The position numbers were made by a program, and so were the translations under genes. A stretch of 64,000 nt of DNA from Daphnia pulex (lineage: Eukaryota; Arthropoda; Branchiopoda; Diplostraca; Daphniidae): assembly GCF_021134715.1 (NCBI RefSeq), contig NC_060024.1, positions 806,001-870,000 on the forward strand, in the 5' to 3' direction. How positions within the stretch are numbered: position 1 is the stretch's first letter; the number at the start of each line of letters is the position of its first letter. This document shows, piece after piece, positions 29,460 to 39,192 of the stretch. The notes under the pieces are model-generated. The model was not told the origin of the DNA and made no database searches. It saw nothing but the letters and a program-made list of their open reading frames with translations.

Positions 29460-30443
29460 ATGGACCCAGTACCAACTCCACCCAGTTTAAATCCCGATTT
29501 ATCGGAATCAAGATCTAGTAGTGCTACGACAGAAGAGTTATTTGTGCAAATCAACCCAGAAGAAATTAGTTCACCAGACCAATATGGAAGCAGTGCTCTC
29601 ATCATCGACGAAAGCGTGAGAGATGACGACGACCCGCTGGCAAAAGATAGCGCTGACCGACCCGAGACGCCTCGGACGGCCAAACAACAACAACCTTTCA
29701 CCGTAAATTGTCCGAAGAAAGCAGCAGCCGAAACTACAACTAATGTATGTACAGAACCAACTCAAAAATCTTGTTTAAACTGTATGCTGAAAACCTACGC
29801 TGCCCAGACGGCAGGCAGGTCACAGCAGATAAGAGAAGAGATTGTCGCCATCACGGATTTAGAAAACAATAGCGTTTCATTTTCAATGATAAATGCACCA
29901 CGCGAGCATTTAAGAACTTTTTTACGGAAACGAATCGGCTACCCAAGACCAGTAGGCGCCAATAACTTCTTAAATGTTTTATTTGGAGATGGAAAAACGT
30001 TCCTTCACGGAAGTGTCTTAAGTAAAAAGTACGATATAACTGAGCTACTCCTATTTAATGGAGCTGACGTAAATATTAAAGAAGACGGTAGAACCATCTT
30101 GCACAGAGCCGCAGAGCTTAACGACACCCTGCTTTGTAAAATTGCACTTTCATACAGCGCAGACCTATCTCAGTTTAACGAGATTGGTGAAACCCCAATG
30201 TTAGTTGCAATTGCTTTCAGTAGTCCGGACGTATTAGCCATGCTATACAGAAATACGACAGAATACCAGCTCTCAGCAAACGGGGAAACTATATTGCATT
30301 ATGCCGCAAGGTATAATAACGAAAGAGTCACGAAATTTGCGTGCGAAGGCCAAAAACCAATCGATATAAGCCAAACATCCACACACGAGCAAAGAACAGC
30401 TTTACATGTTGCAGTTCTGGAATCACGCGTAGAAAATTGTTAA
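29460..30443 (+). CDS. Ankyrin-repeat accessory protein
   Basis: 327 codons, first ATG after the candidate internal promoter. Residues 1-175 are acidic and Ser/Thr-rich, then basic and cysteine-containing, with no recognised domain. Residues about 178-325 hold about five ankyrin repeats, recognisable by GKTFLHGS, LLLFNGADVNIKE, GRTILHRAAE, GETPMLVAI, GETILHYAA and RTALHVAV. Ankyrin repeats bind other proteins. Retroelements rarely carry them, whereas large DNA viruses and polydnaviruses use them against host NF-kB signalling. The gene was probably captured from a host or another virus. The cellular partner is unknown. Confidence 0.7.
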   Translation: MDPVPTPPSLNPDLSESRSSSATTEELFVQINPEEISSPDQYGSSALIIDESVRDDDDPLAKDSADRPETPRTAKQQQPFTVNCPKKAAAETTTNVCTEPTQKSCLNCMLKTYAAQTAGRSQQIREEIVAITDLENNSVSFSMINAPREHLRTFLRKRIGYPRPVGANNFLNVLFGDGKTFLHGSVLSKKYDITELLLFNGADVNIKEDGRTILHRAAELNDTLLCKIALSYSADLSQFNEIGETPMLVAIAFSSPDVLAMLYRNTTEYQLSANGETILHYAARYNNERVTKFACEGQKPIDISQTSTHEQRTALHVAVLESRVENC

Positions 30444-30552
30444 GATCTTATTAGCAAATGGAGCAGTCGACGACGTAGCAGATTCAACAGGGCATTTTGC
30501 CTATGAATATATTACGGACGGCGAAATTAGAGACCTTTTTGTTCACCACAAA

Positions 30553-31152
30553 ATGCGGATCGAAACAACCGTAACCGTGATAATAGGTAAACGAAAGCGT
30601 TCCCCGGAAGACACTATTCCAGCCTTCAAGAAACCAACAACGCAAATCGAAAGGAGCGACAACCCGCTCTTACGGGATCTACTTTGCGAAGAACAAAAGC
30701 AGACGTCCACCCAGCCATTACGTCGCGAGATTGAACGTTTCGCCCTCTACGACCCAAACGACGGCAAAACTAACACCTATATGTATTTAGTATCCGCCGG
30801 TTTCGCTAGGGAAATTTTAATTACCGATTCGTTACCTATTGAGCCACCACTTCCATGCAATTATCAGCGCCCAGATTTCCAAGGACGAGCCCCCAAAATC
30901 GAATACACAATCAACAACCCCAGGGAATACCAGCTCCACATAACTCTTTTAAACGCGGCCTACTCACGCCGAGTGGTATTTTGCAATCGAACCTGTTACA
31001 AGCGTGATTTGTATGAAGTCTACTTATGGGAGAGAAATAACATAACTCGAAGCCTACAGGCATACCGACGAAGCTCCTTGACCTTACCAATCAGCCAACA
31101 AGCTCCTGGCCCATCACAAACCACGGCCTTAAATCTCACGTCAAAGAAATAG
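30553..31152 (+). CDS. Accessory frame of unknown function with nuclear signal
   Basis: 199 codons. KRKRSPE at about residue 13 looks like a nuclear localisation signal. The rest is hydrophilic, rich in R, Y, N and P, with a cysteine pair near FCNRTCYKR at about 140-150, and no domain I recognise. It directly follows the ankyrin frame on the same strand and uses similar A-rich codons, so it probably belongs to the same accessory region. Its own start codon is not certain. Confidence 0.45.
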   Translation: MRIETTVTVIIGKRKRSPEDTIPAFKKPTTQIERSDNPLLRDLLCEEQKQTSTQPLRREIERFALYDPNDGKTNTYMYLVSAGFAREILITDSLPIEPPLPCNYQRPDFQGRAPKIEYTINNPREYQLHITLLNAAYSRRVVFCNRTCYKRDLYEVYLWERNNITRSLQAYRRSSLTLPISQQAPGPSQTTALNLTSKK

Positions 31153-31888
31153 AGGCTCGAAAGAAATTAAAACAAAAACAGATAATGAAAATGAAACAAG
31201 TAGAACTATTAATCTGATATTTAGTTACGTCCCCAAAACAGCATACATTGTAAGCAAGATTCTTGCTTTGAATTTATTTTTTTTAAAGTATGAATTTTCG
31301 GCCAAGTCCTATCAATTATCGCCGGATCGACTCTTGATTCAAAGCTCTGGCAATATTTAAAGAAAAAAAGAACATATCATTTGCAACAAATTTGTGGAAT
31401 TTAACCACATCTCATAATAGCACGAAAATTAATTTCATCTCTTCAGTAGTCAAACATTTCCTTAGTTGACCGACGGTCATATTAGAGTATATAGACAACT
31501 CTTTAAATAGACCAGAAAAAAAAAAACATTACGCAAATGACGGAAGAATACAAGAAAATTTTTCCTTGACGACCACTGCAGTCAGTCGGGACTTCCACTC
31601 GTTGAATACAATTCTATGTTGACAAGTGCAAGTACACAAGTCAATGTTCAACGTTTCCGGCCCGTACACATATTAGAGTATACGGACAATTTTTTTTATT
31701 AGCACAGAAAAAAAAGGCTTTAATTGCAGAATTTAAAAAAAAAAAAAAAGGAAAAAAAACCTTGACGAATGCATAACCTTTTATTAAGTATCCCAAGAAA
31801 AAATCAGTGCAACATAAAGGAAAGGATATAAAAAAAAAAAAACAGAAGAAATAAGACAAGAAAGAAGATAAGGCCGCTAACAAAGCTG
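31153..31888. other. A-rich noncoding stretch with imperfect direct repeats
   Basis: Homopolymer A runs separate short unique pieces. TATTAGAGTATA followed by GGACAA or AGACAA, then CAGAAAAAAAA and CCTTGACGA, occurs twice, at about 31480-31570 and 31670-31770. On the - strand, AATAAA occurs near 31780, within reach of the antisense frame. No + strand gene is supported. Confidence 0.5.
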
Positions 31889-32293
31889 TCAATAAGGACG
31901 TGGTCGACGTCGCCCATTAATAGGCAGTTGCAGCAGAAGATCCTCAAAAACAGTTTCTGCTTGAATAGTATAATACATATTCGCCCGATGACGACTGCGG
32001 TAGGGCTCAGGCATATTGGAGTAGTGACGAATGAGCTGCGCCGCCAAAAGATGACGCGGCTCATAAACACTCATGAAATTCTCAATCCGAGCAGACTCTT
32101 CAAGCTGCCGCCGATTTTCCCAAATCGACAAACGATCCCCGGCATGAAAAGACAATTTCTCTGGATACAAAACAGCACGGCGTGATGACGGATAACAAAC
32201 GTCAATACCCGATTCCGCATACCACAAGAATCGGGCCTGATGAAAAGATAAAAGATCGCGGTATTTGGCATAGCCGGGATAACGGCTAAACAA
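31889..32293 (-). CDS. Antisense accessory frame A
   Basis: About 134 codons on the strand opposite gag-pol. The composition is protein-like: rich in R, Y, H, L and W, little low complexity, balanced codon use and no Lys-rich bias, unlike shadow frames elsewhere. The C-terminus is basic (NGRRRPRPY). No family recognised. There is no ATG at the upstream end, and the frame there runs into a T-rich stretch ending in AG, which looks like a splice acceptor. An AATAAA signal lies about 100 bases downstream. The competing + strand frame is shorter and less protein-like. Confidence 0.45.
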   Translation of the reverse strand: MFSRYPGYAKYRDLLSFHQARFLWYAESGIDVCYPSSRRAVLYPEKLSFHAGDRLSIWENRRQLEESARIENFMSVYEPRHLLAAQLIRHYSNMPEPYRSRHRANMYYTIQAETVFEDLLLQLPINGRRRPRPY

Positions 32294-32424
32294 GAAAATA
32301 AAAACAAAGCAACAAATAAAAAAATACGGAATTAAAAAATATATATATATAAAATAAAAGGTCTACTTAAGGTCTACTAAAAAAAAATTTAAAAAAAAAA
32401 AAATAAAAATGTTTTAATTTTTGC

Positions 32425-32682
32425 TTACTCGTAATAAAAGTCGAGTAAATCGACGCACTGGAATATACAATCAGGAAAATTTCCCATGTCGACATCAGGA
32501 AAAACTGCTTGAACAAAAAACAAGTGGAGAAAAAATGCACGTCGACGGGGACACAAAGGGAGCCACTTGGTTACCGCCTCAGACATCGACGGAACAGCAA
32601 AAGCAGTTATTACAAGACGCAAAGATTTTCTTACTCTGTCTAAATTTTCAACAACGGCTTCAAATTTTAATTGGTGACTCAT
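32425..32682 (-). CDS. Antisense accessory frame B
   Basis: 85 codons on the - strand starting at an ATG (MSHQLKFEAVVENLDRVR), mixed hydrophobic and charged, with no recognised domain. It ends at a GTAAG-like donor context and lies 131 bp upstream, in antisense direction, of frame A; the AT-rich gap looks like a short intron. The opposite strand is also open here (32421-32699), so the coding strand is not settled. Confidence 0.35.
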   Translation of the reverse strand: MSHQLKFEAVVENLDRVRKSLRLVITAFAVPSMSEAVTKWLPLCPRRRAFFLHLFFVQAVFPDVDMGNFPDCIFQCVDLLDFYYE

Positions 32683-32990
32683 CTCGCCGAAGGAAGTGAA
32701 GACACTAAAAAAATATTGGCGAAACCATGAATATCGACAATTTTCTTCTGGTTTCTGTTTAAGTTTGTTAAAACTTTTTCCTTTATTGATTTTATTCCTT
32801 TCCCTTTTTATTTTGTTTGGAACATGGGAAATATGGAAGAAATCGGGACTTTACACATCACATCTACCCCCGCCAAATTCGACTCGGACGGCTGTCAAGA
32901 CCTGTCACTCCAAGTCGCCGCGGGGGGGAGGGGAACAATCCTAAACAAATATTTGTTCTCCCTATATATATGTTTTCTACTCTTGTTATT

Positions 32991-33028
32991 AGGGGACTAA
33001 TTCTTTCCCTCAGAAAAGGGGGAAGGAT
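32991..33028 (+). other. Upstream polypurine tract copy
   Basis: AGGGGACTAATTCTTTCCCT followed by CAGAAAAGGGGGAAGGAT. It nearly matches the block before the 3' LTR but is followed by unique sequence, not an LTR. Confidence 0.7.
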
Positions 33029-33513
33029 ACAGAGCCCACACACACACCCTGGTAAAGGAAATTTTATGCATACCCCAACTATTCAATTATTTAGTTTAAA
33101 ATGGTAACGGTAACTGCCCACCTCAACATGAAACATGTTGTCTGTCTACTCTTAGCAATACTACATACTCTTTTAGTTTTCTCTTGTGCCTTTACTTCTT
33201 TGACACGAAAAAAAATAGCCTTTTATGCTTGCTTTGGTCCTCTTGACTTCCCTCAGCCCTTTGGCTGGTTTTATATCTATTTTCTTTATTAATGTCTTGC
33301 AACATTTATCTTTTGTGGGACACTCTATTTCAATGATCTGATCCATTGTTGGGATCCATTGTTCTTTCTTTATTTCCGATCTCTGATTTTATCAGCCCTT
33401 TGGAAAAGAATGACGAATTGATGGATAGAAAGACATTTATATTTATCCATAAAAGTTATGCTTTCAATTTATACAATTATCCTTTGGTGATGGAATATGC
33501 CTTAATCTACAAT

Positions 33514-33551
33514 TAGAGGACTAATTCTTTCCCTCAGAAAAGGGGAAGGAA
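33514..33551 (+). other. Polypurine tract before the 3' LTR
   Basis: CAGAAAAGGGGAAGGAA abuts the TG of the 3' LTR, the position expected for plus-strand DNA priming. Confidence 0.85.
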
Positions 33552-33875
33552 TGTAATGAGCCAAAATAGCCCGGGGACGGAGCGCGAACTGACAGCGGGA
33601 AGATTGACAGCAAGAGCAAACCCAATTCTCATCTGTCATTCACGTTTATTAATTATGTTACACACCCGCGCTTGTCACTCATCAGACCCATGATCATACC
33701 GTGCACAACCCGTATAAATACTCCCCAATCTGTAGCAGTAAGTTAGAGTTCTCTCAGCTCTCCTTCAAGCTCCAGCTCCAGCTCCAGAAGTAAGATAACC
33801 CTTCTCATACTTTGTGTTGTGTACTTGTATGATCGTGTGTACTGTTGAATACATGGCATAAGAAAGCACTCTACA
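33552..33875 (+). repeat. 3' LTR
   Basis: 324 bp, identical to the 5' LTR, preceded by a polypurine tract. The LTR lacks an exact AATAAA, so the polyadenylation signal must be a variant. Confidence 0.95.
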
Positions 33876-33879
33876 CTTG
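33876..33879. repeat. Target-site duplication, right copy
   Basis: CTTG directly after the 3' LTR. Confidence 0.93.
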
Positions 33880-33914
33880 GAAGGCAACTATGCTAACCAC
33901 TATACCACCATCGC
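33876..33914 (-). pseudogene. tRNA-Gly(TCC), 5' part, cut by the LTR element (unit 15)
   Basis: The 5' side of the split gene, from its first base through the D arm to the anticodon loop. It keeps the A box, but the B box is 17 kb away. Confidence 0.95.
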
Positions 33915-34099
33915 TTGACGTGAGTTAGCGTCATGATTTCCGTATTGTCACATCTTTTTAAATTACAGAACATCGACCAGTATTACCACTTGGTGACCTT
34001 GTATCGTGGTACATTAAGCATTCTCTATCACTATATCAAAACAACCTCTCTAATTATGTTGCAATGCGATGATCATGTGTATTCAGATATTTATATGTT

Positions 34100-34218
34100 T
34101 GTCAGGAGTGGGATTTGAACCCACGCCTTCATTGAAGACCAGAACACTGCAACTTCTTTTATTGAAGCAAGGATTATGTCCTTGAGTCTGGCGCCTTAGA
34201 CCGCTCGGCCATCCTGAC
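34100..34218 (-). tRNA. tRNA-Leu-CAA: tRNA-Leu(CAA) with intron, unit 15
   Basis: Consensus body. The flanks match units 1, 17, 20 and 26 (the GATGCGACATT variant). Confidence 0.93.
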
Positions 34219-34568
34219 CACATCAGGTGTACCTAAATTCCTTTGCCCAACAGATGCGACATTAAAACTCTTCTAACTCATTCAAAAGTTCCTTGCCATA
34301 GGCGATTTATACCAGGTCAACAATTGTATTACGTTGTATTGCGTTTGAATATGTATTTATTTTGAATATGTATTTTCTTGAGTCTGGTGCCTTAGAGCGC
34401 TCGGCCATCCTGACCTCATCAGATCTAGCTAAATTTCTTTGCATTACAGATGTGGAATTTAAACTCTTCTAACTTATCCAAGAGTTCCTTGCCCTAGGCT
34501 GTTTATACCAGGACAACAATTGTATTATGTTGTATTGATTTGGAATATGTATTTTTCAAGCGATTTAA

Positions 34569-34640
34569 TCCCATATTGTCTAGTGGTTAGGATACCTGGC
34601 TCTCACCCAGGAGGCCCGGGTTCAATTCCCGGTATGGGAA
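34569..34640 (+). tRNA. tRNA-Glu-CTC: tRNA-Glu(CTC), unit 16
   Basis: Array consensus. Confidence 0.93.
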
Positions 34641-34998
34641 AAGAGGAAGTGGAAAATTTTGCAAGTTTTGGCCATTTTTGTCAAATACATCTGGCAAACA
34701 GTTTCTGCGTTTCCAGAACTATTGCAATCGGCTTAACTTACATACATACGAGCCAAAATCTTTCTAGTACATTGGATATACTAAGTACATCGGCATGTTT
34801 CCATCGAGACTCCATCATAAAATGGTTTCTTTGCAAGAAATATCGCCAAAGAATAAGAAATTACATCTATGTCAATTATTCATGTGTGAACGAAAAAGAA
34901 ATGAACAACTATATTTTACCTAAAGAGTAATATTTGTATAAATTGACTCCAATTCCGTAGGTTGACTAGTCTGCTAAGAAATAGCAAGATTGCTAAAC

Positions 34999-35070
34999 TG
35001 CGATGGCCGAGAATCGAACTCGGGTCAATTGCTTAGAAGGCAACTATGCTAACCACTATACCACCATCGC
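34999..35070 (-). tRNA. tRNA-Gly body with TCT anticodon, unit 16
   Basis: The anticodon loop reads CTTCTAA instead of CTTCCAA. Position 36 is changed, so the anticodon (35035-35037 on the - strand) is TCT, which reads the arginine codon AGA. Every other arm matches the tRNA-Gly consensus, so the body should still look like tRNA-Gly to the cell. Confidence 0.85.
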
Positions 35071-35255
35071 TTGACGTGAGTTAGCGTCATGATTTCCGTA
35101 TTGTCACATCTTTTTAAATTACAGAACATCGACCAGTATTACCACTTGGTGACCTTGTATCGTGGTACATTAAGCATTCTCTATCACTATATCAAAGCAA
35201 CCTGTCTAATTATGTTGCAATGCGATGGTCATGTGTATTCAGATATTTATATGTT

Positions 35256-35374
35256 TGTCAGGAGTGGAATTTGAACCCACGCCTTCATTGAAGACCAGAA
35301 TACTGCAACTTCTTTTATTGAAGCAAGGTTTATGTCCTTGAGTATGGCGCCTTAGACCGCTCGGCCATCCTGAC
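35256..35374 (-). tRNA. tRNA-Leu-CAA: tRNA-Leu(CAA) with intron, unit 16
   Basis: Two changes, one in the T stem and one in the anticodon stem. Function doubtful. Confidence 0.7.
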
Positions 35375-35724
35375 CACATCAGGTGTACCTAAATTCCTTT
35401 GCCCAACAGATGTGACATTAAAACTCTTCTAACTCATTCAAGAGTTCCTTGCCATAGGCGATTTATACCAGGTCAACAATTGTATTACGTTGTATTGCGT
35501 TTGAATATGTATTTTTTTTGAATATGTATTTTCTTGAGTCTGGTGCCTTAGAGCGCTCGGCCATCCTGACCTCATCAGATCTAGCTAAATTTCTTTGCAT
35601 TACAGATGTGGGATTTAAACTCTTCTAACTTATCCAAGAGTTCCTTGCCCTAGGCTGTTTATACCAGGACAACAATTGTATTATGTTGTATTGATTTGTA
35701 ATATGTATTTTTCAAGCGATTTAA

Positions 35725-35796
35725 TCCCATATTGTCTAGTGGTTAGGATACCTGGCTCTCACCCAGGAGGCCCGGGTTCAATTCCCGTCATGGGAA
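35725..35796 (+). tRNA. tRNA-Glu-CTC: tRNA-Glu(CTC), unit 17
   Basis: Carries the same CCCGTCATGGGA variant as unit 1. Confidence 0.83.
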
Positions 35797-36154
35797 AAGA
35801 GGAACTGGAAAATTTTGCAAGTTTTGGCCATTTTTGTCAAATACATCTGGCAAACAGTTTCTGCGTTTCCAGAACTATTGCAATCGGCTTAACTTACATA
35901 CATACGAGCCAAAATCTTTCTAGTACATTGGATATACTAAGTACATCGGCATGTTTCCATCGAGACTCCATCATAAAATGGTTTCTTTGCAAGAAATATC
36001 GCCAAAGAATAAGAAATTACATCTATGTCAATTATTCATGTGTGAACGAAAAAGAAATGAACAACTATATTTTACCTAAAGAGTAATATTTGTGTAAATT
36101 GACTCCAATTCCGTAGGTTGACTAGTCTGCTAAGAAATAGCAAGATTGCTAAAC

Positions 36155-36226
36155 TGCGATGGCCGAGAATCGAACTCGGGTCAACTGCTTGGAAGGCAAC
36201 TATGCTAACCACTATACCACCATCGC
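36155..36226 (-). tRNA. tRNA-Gly-TCC: tRNA-Gly(TCC), unit 17
   Basis: One anticodon-stem pair becomes a wobble. Confidence 0.9.
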
Positions 36227-36411
36227 TTGACGTGAGTTAGCGTCATGATTTCCGTATTGTCACATCTTTTTAAATTACAGAACATCGACCAGTATTACCA
36301 CTTGGTGACCTTGTATCGTGGTACATTAAGCATTCTCTATCACTATATCAAAGCAACCTCTCTAATTATGTTGCAATGCGATGATCATGTGTATTCAGAT
36401 ATTTATATGTT

Positions 36412-36530
36412 TGTCAGGAGTGGGATTTGAACCCACGCCTTCATTGAAGACCAGAACACTGCAACTTCTTTTATTGAAGCAAGGATTATGTCCTTGAGTC
36501 TGGCGCCTTAGACCGCTCGGCCATCCTGAC
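36412..36530 (-). tRNA. tRNA-Leu-CAA: tRNA-Leu(CAA) with intron, unit 17
   Basis: Consensus body. Confidence 0.93.
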
Positions 36531-36880
36531 CACATCAGGTGTACCTAAATTCCTTTGCCCAACAGATGCGACATTAAAACTCTTCTAACTCATTCAAAAG
36601 TTCCTTGCCATAGGCGATTTATACCAGGTCAACAATTGTATTACGTTGTATTGCGTTTGAATATGTATTTATTTTGAATATGTATTTTCTTGAGTCTGGT
36701 GCCTTAGAGCGCTCGGCCATCCTGACCTCATCAGATCTAGCTAAATTTCTTTGCATTACAGATGTGGAATTTAAACTCTTCTAACTTATCCAAGAGTTCC
36801 TTGCCCTAGGCTGTTTATACCAGGACAACAATTGTATTATGTTGTATTGATTTGGAATATGTATTTTTCAAGCGATTTAA

Positions 36881-36952
36881 TCCCATATTGTCTAGTGGTT
36901 AGGATACCTGGCTCTCACCCAGGAGGCCCGGGTTCAATTCCCGGTATGGGAA
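36881..36952 (+). tRNA. tRNA-Glu-CTC: tRNA-Glu(CTC), unit 18
   Basis: Array consensus. Confidence 0.93.
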
Positions 36953-37310
36953 AAGAGGAAGTGGAAAATTTTGCAAGTTTTGGCCATTTTTGTCAAATAC
37001 ATCTGGCAAACAGTTTCTGCGTTTCCAGAACTATTGCAATCGGCTTAACTTACATACATACGAGCCAAAATCTTTCTAGTACATTGGATATACTAAGTAC
37101 ATCGGCATGTTTCCATCGAGACTCCATCATAAAATGGTTTCTTTGCAAGAAATATCGCCAAGGAATAAGAAATTACATCTATGTCAATTATTCATGTGTG
37201 AACGAAAAAGAAATGAACAACTATATTTTACCTAAAGAGTAATATTTGTGTAAATTGACTCCAATTCCGTAGGTTGACTAGTCTGCTAAGAAATAGCAAG
37301 ATTGCTAAAC

Positions 37311-37382
37311 TGCGATGGCCGAGAATCGAACTCTGGTCAATTGCTTGGAAGGCAACTATGCTAACCACTATACCACCATCGC
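37311..37382 (-). tRNA. tRNA-Gly-TCC: tRNA-Gly(TCC), unit 18
   Basis: One T-stem mismatch. Confidence 0.82.
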
Positions 37383-37567
37383 TTGACGTGAGTTAGCGTC
37401 ATGATTTCCGTATTGTCACATCTTTTTAAATTACAGAACATCGACCAGTATTACCACTTGGTGACCTTGTATCGTGGTACATTAAGCATTCTCTATCACT
37501 ATATCAAAGCAACCTCTCTAATTATGTTGCAATGCGATGATCATGTGTATTCAGATATTTATATGTT

Positions 37568-37686
37568 TGTCAGGAGTGGGATTTGAACCCACGCCTTCAT
37601 TGAAGACCAGAATACTGCAACTTCTTTTATTGAAGCAAGGTTTATGTCCTTGAGTCTGGCGCCTTAGACCGCTCGGCCATCCTGAC
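37568..37686 (-). tRNA. tRNA-Leu-CAA: tRNA-Leu(CAA) with intron, unit 18
   Basis: Consensus body. Confidence 0.93.
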
Positions 37687-38036
37687 CACATCAGGTGTAC
37701 CTAAATTCCTTTGCCCAACAGATGTGACATTAAAACTCTTCTAACTCATTCAAGAGTTCCTTGCCATAGGCGATTTATACCAGGTCAACAATTGTATTAC
37801 GTTGTATTGCGTTTGAATATGTATTTTTTTTGAATGTGTATTTTCTTGAGTCTGGTGCCTTAGAGCGCTCGGCCATCCTGACCTCATCAGATCTAGCTAA
37901 ATTTCTTTGCATTGCAGATGTGGGATTTAAACTCTTCTAACTTATCCAAGAGTTCCTTGCTCTAGGCTGTTTATACCAGGACAACAATTGTATTATGTTG
38001 TATTGATTTGGAATATGTATTTTTCAAGCGATTTAA

Positions 38037-38108
38037 TCCCATATTGTCTAGTGGTTAGGATACCTGGCTCTCACCCAGGAGGCCCGGGTTCAATTCCCGG
38101 TATGGGAA
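38037..38108 (+). tRNA. tRNA-Glu-CTC: tRNA-Glu(CTC), unit 19
   Basis: Array consensus. Confidence 0.93.
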
Positions 38109-38466
38109 AAGAGGAACTGGAAAATTTTGCAAGTTTTGGCCATTTTTGTCAAATACATCTGGCAAACAGTTTCTGCGTTTCCAGAACTATTGCAATCGGC
38201 TTAACTTACATACATACGAGCCAAAATCTTTCTAGTACATTGGATATACTAAGTACATCGGCATGTTTCCATCGAGACTCCATCATAAAATGGTTTCTTT
38301 GCAAGAAATATCGCCAAGAAATAAGAAATTACATCTATGTCAATTATTCATGTGTGAACGAAAAAGAAATGAACAACTATATTTTACCTAAAGAGTAACA
38401 TTTGTGTAAATTGACTCCAATTCCGTAGGTTGACTAGTCTGCTAAGAAATAGCAAGATTGCTAAAC

Positions 38467-38538
38467 TGCGATGGCCGAGAATCGAACTCGGGTCAATTGC
38501 TTGGAAGGCAACTATGCTAACCACTATACCACCATCGC
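38467..38538 (-). tRNA. tRNA-Gly-TCC: tRNA-Gly(TCC), unit 19
   Basis: Array consensus. Confidence 0.93.
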
Positions 38539-38723
38539 TTGACGTGAGTTAGCGTCATGATTTCCGTATTGTCACATCTTTTTAAATTACAGAACATCGA
38601 CCAGTATTACCACTTGGTGACCTTGTATCGTGGTACATTAAGCATTCTCTATCACTATATCAAAGCAACCTCTCTAATTATGTTGCAATGCGATGATCAT
38701 GTGTATTCAGATATGTATATGTT

Positions 38724-38842
38724 TGTCAGGAGTGGGATTTGAACCCACGCCTTCATTGAAGACCAGAATACTGCAACTTCTTTTATTGAAGCAAGGTTTA
38801 TGTCCTTGAGTCTGGCGCCTTAGACCGCTCGGCCATCCTGAC
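38724..38842 (-). tRNA. tRNA-Leu-CAA: tRNA-Leu(CAA) with intron, unit 19
   Basis: Consensus body. Confidence 0.93.
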
Positions 38843-39192
38843 CACATCAGGTGTACCTAAATTCCTTTGCCCAACAGATGTGACATTAAAACTCTTCTAA
38901 CTCATTCAAGAGTTCCTTGCCATAGGCGATTTATACCAGGTCAACAATTGTATTACGTTGTATTGCGTTTGAATATGTATTTTTTTTGAATATGTATTTT
39001 CTTGAGTCTGGTGCCTTAGAGCGCTCAGCCATCCTGACCTCATCAGATCTAGCTAAATTTCTTTGCATTACAGATGTGGGATTTAAACTCTTCTAACTTA
39101 TCCAAGAGTTCCTTGCCCTAGGCTGTTTATACCAGGACAACAATTGTATTATGTTGTATTGATTTGGAATATGTATTTTTCAAGCGATTTAA

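Larger units (their letters stand above)
32700..33551. other. 3' untranslated region of the LTR element
   Basis: Pyrimidine-rich and AT-rich. Short hydrophobic frames occur (about 32730-32830 and 33101-33292) but are too short to support. It holds a G-rich purine run near 32920-32936 and two near-identical polypurine blocks about 520 bp apart. Confidence 0.5.
16747..33875 (+). mobile_element. Giant envelope-bearing Ty3/gypsy-type LTR element
   Basis: A 17,129-bp element bounded by 324-bp direct LTRs (TG...CA) with a CTTG target duplication on both sides. Order: LTR, primer site, leader splice donor, gag, pol, envelope-like region in two successive frames, ankyrin and further accessory frames, antisense frames, duplicated polypurine tract, LTR. 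The RT-RNaseH-integrase order in pol and the 4-bp target duplication place it in the Ty3/gypsy group. The LTRs read as identical base for base, so it inserted recently. Gag and pol are open throughout. The remainder shows perhaps one or two breaks. At 17 kb it is about twice the usual length of env-bearing gypsy elements. Confidence 0.95.

Noticed and set aside
32421-32699. 92-codon + frame opposite antisense frame B
   Set aside because: It has no ATG near its start and no neighbour on the + strand. It cannot be excluded, so the strand of this segment is flagged as unsettled.
33101-33292. 63-codon hydrophobic + frame near the 3' LTR
   Set aside because: Short, in pyrimidine-rich DNA that yields Phe/Leu-rich translations by composition alone.
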